A stretch of 9,336 nt of DNA from assembly GCA_015064195.1 (NCBI GenBank), contig SVSO01000108.1, forward strand, positions 1 to 9,336, written 5' to 3'. The stretch comes from Oscillospiraceae bacterium (lineage in GTDB: Bacteria > Bacillota_A > Clostridia > Oscillospirales > CAG-272). Position numbers and translations under genes: made by a program. Shown one piece after another: positions 6,887 through 9,336 of the stretch (positions are counted from its first letter, which is position 1; every line of letters begins with the position of its first letter). Below the pieces are notes generated by a model, which was not told the DNA's origin, searched no databases, and was given only the letters and a program-made list of their open reading frames with translations.

Positions 6887-6912
6887 GAATGGCGCGTGAT
6901 TTATATGCAATC

Positions 6913-7188
6913 TTAGCCCACGTGCGTGTCGAGGATGCCCTTCAGCGCGGACATGGAGCTGCTGTGGGAGCGGGCGATGCGGGTACGGCTGTCAAGATCG
7001 CCCAGCGCGCAGTGCACCATTTTGTGGGAGATCGTGTTCGTGAATACCACCAGCAGATCGGGACATCCGATGTTTTTCACGCCGTTTGACATCTTCGGAT
7101 AGACCTTCGCCTTGCAGTTGTATTTGCCGCAGAGGTCAAGATACTGTCTGGTCATGCACTCATTTCCGCCTAAAATTACGATGCTCAT
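6913..7188 (-). CDS. DUF2325 domain protein
   Basis: A 91-residue protein matching DUF2325 (PF10087) along its whole length: SIVILGGNECM at the N-terminus, the Cys-rich LDLCGKYNCKAKVY, then CPDLLVVFTNTISHKMVHCAL and a closing HSSSMSALKGIL. The biochemical function of the family is unknown. The alternating strands and helices suggest a small Rossmann-like fold. Cysteines at 11, 20, 25, 42 and 60, with H55 and H59, could bind metal or sense redox, which is inference. ATG 7188 is chosen for the SD AAAGGAG (7196-7202) 7 nt upstream and the promoter immediately before it; the frame extends further upstream without an SD. It sits downstream of the feoB-linked genes in the same direction but has its own promoter, suggesting a linked role in metal or redox homeostasis. 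Confidence 0.88.
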   Translation of the reverse strand: MSIVILGGNECMTRQYLDLCGKYNCKAKVYPKMSNGVKNIGCPDLLVVFTNTISHKMVHCALGDLDSRTRIARSHSSSMSALKGILDTHVG

Positions 7189-7199
7189 AGTTGTTCTCC

Positions 7200-7234
7200 T
7201 TTGATTTGGTAACAACAGTATACCACAAATCAAA
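7200..7234 (-). promoter_or_regulatory. DUF2325 gene promoter within a 9-bp inverted repeat (candidate operator)
   Basis: The -10 box TATACT (7217-7222) is preceded by TGG, while the -35 region is poor (about TGGATG, 7240-7245). TTTGATTTG (7200-7208) and its exact complement CAAATCAAA (7226-7234) flank the -10 box with a 17-bp spacer. The inner arm lies over the transcription start and SD region, the outer arm just upstream of the -10. Because transcription should start near 7210, the two arms cannot pair in the mRNA, so a protein-binding operator is more likely than an RNA hairpin. Confidence 0.6.
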
Positions 7235-7268
7235 AGCCGCATCCACTCTGAAACGAGCGAGTGCGGCT
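7228..7268 (-). terminator. Probable intrinsic terminator after the AraC regulator gene
   Basis: On the minus strand AGCCGCACTC (7259-7268) pairs with GAGT plus GCGGCT (7235-7248), leaving a 4-nt bulge and a 10-nt loop. A short T-rich stretch, TTTTGATTT (7226-7234), follows. The bulge and interrupted U-tract make it a weak terminator, and it overlaps the poor -35 region of the DUF2325 promoter. The AraC stop is 17 bp upstream. Confidence 0.55.
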
Positions 7269-7284
7269 CCATTCGGACACCGAT

Positions 7285-8214
7285 TTACGGATGCTGAGAT
7301 GCGCGGAATTCGCCGGGTGTCATGCCCATCACATCCCGGAATGCGCCGGCAAATTTGCTGGCATTGTCATAGCCGAACCGCCCGGCGATCTCCATGACGG
7401 TCAGCCCTCCGTCCCGCAGAAGCTCCGCCGCCATCTTCATTTTGACGGCGCGGATGTGGGCGTACACCGATTCGCCGTAAACCATGCGGAAGCTGTTTTT
7501 GATGGATGTGCCTGACATATGGAACACCTCCGACAGCTCCTCCAGCGTGATGCGCTCGGAGATGCGGTCGGTGAGATAACGGCAAACATTTTTCGCCAGC
7601 ATCACCTGAGAATGGGTGCAGCTGCGATGACGGCTTTCATCAGAGGTGGGATCGAGAGCGGTGAGAAAGAGCATCAGCTCCAGCATTTTCACCTTGAAAT
7701 AGCCCCTCCGAAGCTCCTCGGGGACATGATACAGCTCCGAAAAGACATGGTCAATCCGCGGGGTGGAGCGTGCCACAAAAAAGGGATGCCCGGCGCAGAA
7801 TTTGTCCGCCAGCTCATGGGGCGAGACGGTCACATCCGCCAGAAAGCAGGACAGACAGCGGGGCGTTTCGGCGAGGTCGATGATGACGCTGATGCCGTGA
7901 TAATGGCTTATCGGAAAGCAGGTGCGGTAGGCCGTGTCGTGGCGGTGAAGCACGGCAAAATCCCCGGGCATCAGATAACAGCAGCCCGCATCCGTTTCGT
8001 ATTCCAGCCGGCCCTCCCGACAGTGGCTGATCTCCAGAATGAGGTCGGATTTTTCCTGACGGATGACAAAATCCGGCGAATGGATGTCCCGATAGATCAG
8101 CCGGATGCCGGGGAACACGCTGTACACGGTGATGCGCGATTCCTCCGCGGCATCCGTCAGCCGATAAACCGTGCAGAAATCGTCCTGCGACATCACTTCC
8201 AGCTGTCCCGTCAT
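7285..8214 (-). CDS. AraC-family regulator, PchR-like, linked to feoB
   Basis: A 309-residue transcription factor. Residues 1 to about 190 form the sensor region (ISHCREGRLEYE, YLMPGDFAVL, FPISHYHGISVIIDL). Residues about 205-309 are the AraC double helix-turn-helix: ITLEELSEVFHMSGTSIKNSF for the first, LTVMEIAGRFGYDNASKFAGAF for the second, ending GMTPGEFR. The SKFAGAFR form is typical of PchR/YbtA-like iron-related regulators. The sensor half has many cysteines (C14, C65, C78, C79, C99, C120, C123), including CLSC, which may bind metal or respond to redox; that is inference. The ATG overlaps the upstream stop by 4 bp (ATGA) and an SD GGAG lies 8 nt before it, so translation is coupled to the HMA protein. 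Targets are unknown; autoregulation of the feo locus or of the DUF2325 promoter is plausible. Confidence 0.92.
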   Translation of the reverse strand: MTGQLEVMSQDDFCTVYRLTDAAEESRITVYSVFPGIRLIYRDIHSPDFVIRQEKSDLILEISHCREGRLEYETDAGCCYLMPGDFAVLHRHDTAYRTCFPISHYHGISVIIDLAETPRCLSCFLADVTVSPHELADKFCAGHPFFVARSTPRIDHVFSELYHVPEELRRGYFKVKMLELMLFLTALDPTSDESRHRSCTHSQVMLAKNVCRYLTDRISERITLEELSEVFHMSGTSIKNSFRMVYGESVYAHIRAVKMKMAAELLRDGGLTVMEIAGRFGYDNASKFAGAFRDVMGMTPGEFRASQHP

Positions 8215-8564
8215 TCCACGCGCTCCGTGACGGTGTAGCCCGCCCGCTCGATGCGGGAGATGATGACCCCGTCGTCCACGTCCTCGGCCAGCGAAACGGT
8301 CAGCTCGCCAAGGCGGAGAGCCACCTTGCCCGATGCGCCGCAGATGTCATTGACGACCTCCTCCACCCGCTGTCTGCAGTGGGCGCATTGCATTCCGTCC
8401 ACCTTGAATTTGCGGATGAAGCGGACATTTTTCAGCTTTTTGCGCTTTGGTCTGTATCCGCCGCCTCCACAGCATCCGCCCTGTCCGCGAAAATGCCGGA
8501 CGGCGGAGACGATGCCGATGAGGGCGAGGAGGATCACGGCGGCGATGATGAGAATATCGATCAT
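8211..8564 (-). CDS. FeoB-associated Cys-rich membrane segment fused to a heavy-metal-associated (HMA) domain
   Basis: A 117-residue protein. Residues 3-22 form one hydrophobic membrane helix (IDILIIAAVILLALIGIVSA), followed by a basic and glycine/cysteine patch with C31-C32 (GQGGCCGGGGYRPKRKK). This layout matches FeoB-associated Cys-rich membrane proteins (PF12669-like). Residues about 48-117 form a ferredoxin-fold HMA domain with the metal-binding loop GMQCAHC (C60, C63), KVALRLGELTVSLAEDV and a C-terminal ERAGYTV, like CopZ and P-type ATPase N-domains. ATG 8564 is chosen for the SD AAAGGA 6 nt upstream; the frame extends only to a TTG at 8579. It follows feoB by 54 bp and overlaps the AraC gene by 4 bp. 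It probably handles iron or another soft metal at the cytoplasmic face of FeoB; the metal is not known. Confidence 0.87.
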   Translation of the reverse strand: MIDILIIAAVILLALIGIVSAVRHFRGQGGCCGGGGYRPKRKKLKNVRFIRKFKVDGMQCAHCRQRVEEVVNDICGASGKVALRLGELTVSLAEDVDDGVIISRIERAGYTVTERVE

Positions 8565-8580
8565 TTGCGTTCCTTTCAAG

Positions 8581-8613
8581 AAAGGGATGCGCAGTGCAAA
8601 TGCGCATCCCTTT
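8581..8613 (-). terminator. Hairpin after feoB: intrinsic terminator or attenuator
   Basis: A perfect 13-bp stem, AAAGGGATGCGCA (8581-8593) with TGCGCATCCCTTT (8601-8613), around a 7-nt loop, 5 bp after the feoB stop. On the minus strand it is followed only by CTTG after the three terminal T residues, so the U-tract is short and read-through into the Cys-rich/HMA gene is expected. The last five stem bases can alternatively pair with the SD of that gene (see findings). Confidence 0.7.
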
Positions 8614-8618
8614 ATCGT

Positions 8619-9336
8619 TTACTTTTTGAGGGCGTATTCTGCCTTCAGCTTGTTGTTTGCGCCGATGCCGATGACGGCGATGATAGCTGCCATGGCGAGG
8701 ATCGCGATGAGGCCTGCGATTGCCGCACCGGTGTTGAGTGCGCCGCCGGTCACGAGGGTGCCGATTGTGTACACCAGATATGCGACGGCGTAGCCGGTGG
8801 CCAGCTGGAGTCCGATGCCGCCCCAGAGCCATTTCGCGGACTTCATTTCCGCATTCATTGCACCGATCGCCGCAAAGCAGGGAGGCGTATAGAGGTTGAA
8901 CATCAGGTAAGCGAGAGCCGCCGCCTTGGTGATGGCCATGATCGCCGCGGCTTCTGCGCCCGTGCCTTCCACCAGGGCAAGCTCGTCCATGTCAACAAGA
9001 TTTTCCAGTCCCACGAAGCAGACGGCCAGCGTGCCGACCACGTTTTCCTTGGCGATGAAGCCGGTGACAGCAGCAGCCGCAAGTTCCCACGAGAGAACGC
9101 CGACGATGGGCACGAGGAGATAAGCGAAGGGACGTGCGATGGATGCGAGGATGGAGGCGTCGGATGTCTCCGCAACGGCGAAGCTCCATGTGAAGGTCTG
9201 CATCAGCTGTACCGCCATGTTGCAGAGGAGGATGATGGTTGCGGCCTTGACAATGTATGCCCAGCCGCGGCTGCACATGGACTTGAATGCGCCCCAGAGG
9301 GAGGGGATCTTGTACTCGGGCAGTTCGATGATGAAG
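8619..9336 (-). CDS. feoB: Ferrous iron transporter FeoB, C-terminal 238 residues (truncated by window edge)
   Basis: The frame is open from the right edge to TAA at 8619, giving 238 residues starting FIIELPEYKIPSLWGAFKS. It is the C-terminal membrane part of FeoB, the GTP-driven Fe2+ uptake protein of the cytoplasmic membrane; the G domain lies outside. Conserved pieces are LPEYKIPS and RGWAYIVKAATIILL, the second Gate block SWELAAAAVTGFIAKENVVGTL with its AKE, and FNLYTPPCFAAIGAM carrying the conserved PC cysteine. Several hydrophobic helices follow (AGLIAILAMAAIIAVIGIGA) before a short charged tail ending EYALKK. No frameshift is visible. It is first in the visible minus-strand run and is followed by a FeoB-associated Cys-rich/HMA gene, supporting an anaerobic ferrous iron uptake locus. 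Promoter and any feoA are outside the window. Confidence 0.96.
   Translation of the reverse strand, partial: FIIELPEYKIPSLWGAFKSMCSRGWAYIVKAATIILLCNMAVQLMQTFTWSFAVAETSDASILASIARPFAYLLVPIVGVLSWELAAAAVTGFIAKENVVGTLAVCFVGLENLVDMDELALVEGTGAEAAAIMAITKAAALAYLMFNLYTPPCFAAIGAMNAEMKSAKWLWGGIGLQLATGYAVAYLVYTIGTLVTGGALNTGAAIAGLIAILAMAAIIAVIGIGANNKLKAEYALKK

Noticed and set aside
8564..8579. TTG 8579 as start of the Cys-rich/HMA protein
   Set aside because: It lies just before the SD AAAGGA that is correctly spaced for ATG 8564, and the extra residues are not part of the membrane helix.

Overview
The window looks like chromosomal DNA of an anaerobic, Gram-positive Clostridia-type bacterium of moderately high GC, possibly a gut Oscillospirales or Lachnospirales relative. 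This is inferred from strong GGAGG-type ribosome binding sites, TTGACA/TATAAT promoters with TGn extensions, an oxygen-sensitive glycyl radical enzyme, and a feoB locus with a FeoB-associated Cys-rich/HMA protein, an AraC regulator and a DUF2325 protein. No species can be named.

Left half (1-5340), a catabolic cluster. A truncated AraC-like regulator reads leftward from a divergent promoter region (450-575). Reading rightward is a tight four-gene operon: a 707-residue glycyl radical enzyme (Cys353, Gly684), its short PflA-like radical-SAM activase, a zinc-dependent medium-chain alcohol dehydrogenase, and a cytosolic SASA/CE6-type carbohydrate esterase. The intergenic gaps are 1, 13 and 8 bp. 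A 13-bp bidirectional terminator hairpin (5311-5340) closes it. A reasonable reading is that the esterase removes an acyl group from a sugar- or polyol-like compound, the radical enzyme eliminates or cleaves, and the dehydrogenase interconverts the carbonyl product and an alcohol. The substrate is not evident, and no transporter or kinase lies in the window.

Middle (5353-6834, minus strand). A 493-residue soluble protein of unknown function has its own promoter. Its C-terminal tail carries an almost exact copy of the SIGIIGGADGPTA signature of Na+-pumping decarboxylase beta subunits, although the protein has no membrane segments.

Right half (6913-9336, minus strand), an iron/metal locus. In transcription order it holds the C-terminal 238 residues of FeoB (cut by the window edge), a hairpin, a small FeoB-associated Cys-rich membrane protein fused to a heavy-metal-associated CxxC domain, a PchR-like AraC regulator overlapping it by 4 bp, a weak terminator, and a separately promoted DUF2325 protein whose promoter sits inside a perfect 9-bp inverted repeat.

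No rRNA, tRNA, CRISPR array, insertion sequence or phage gene was recognised.
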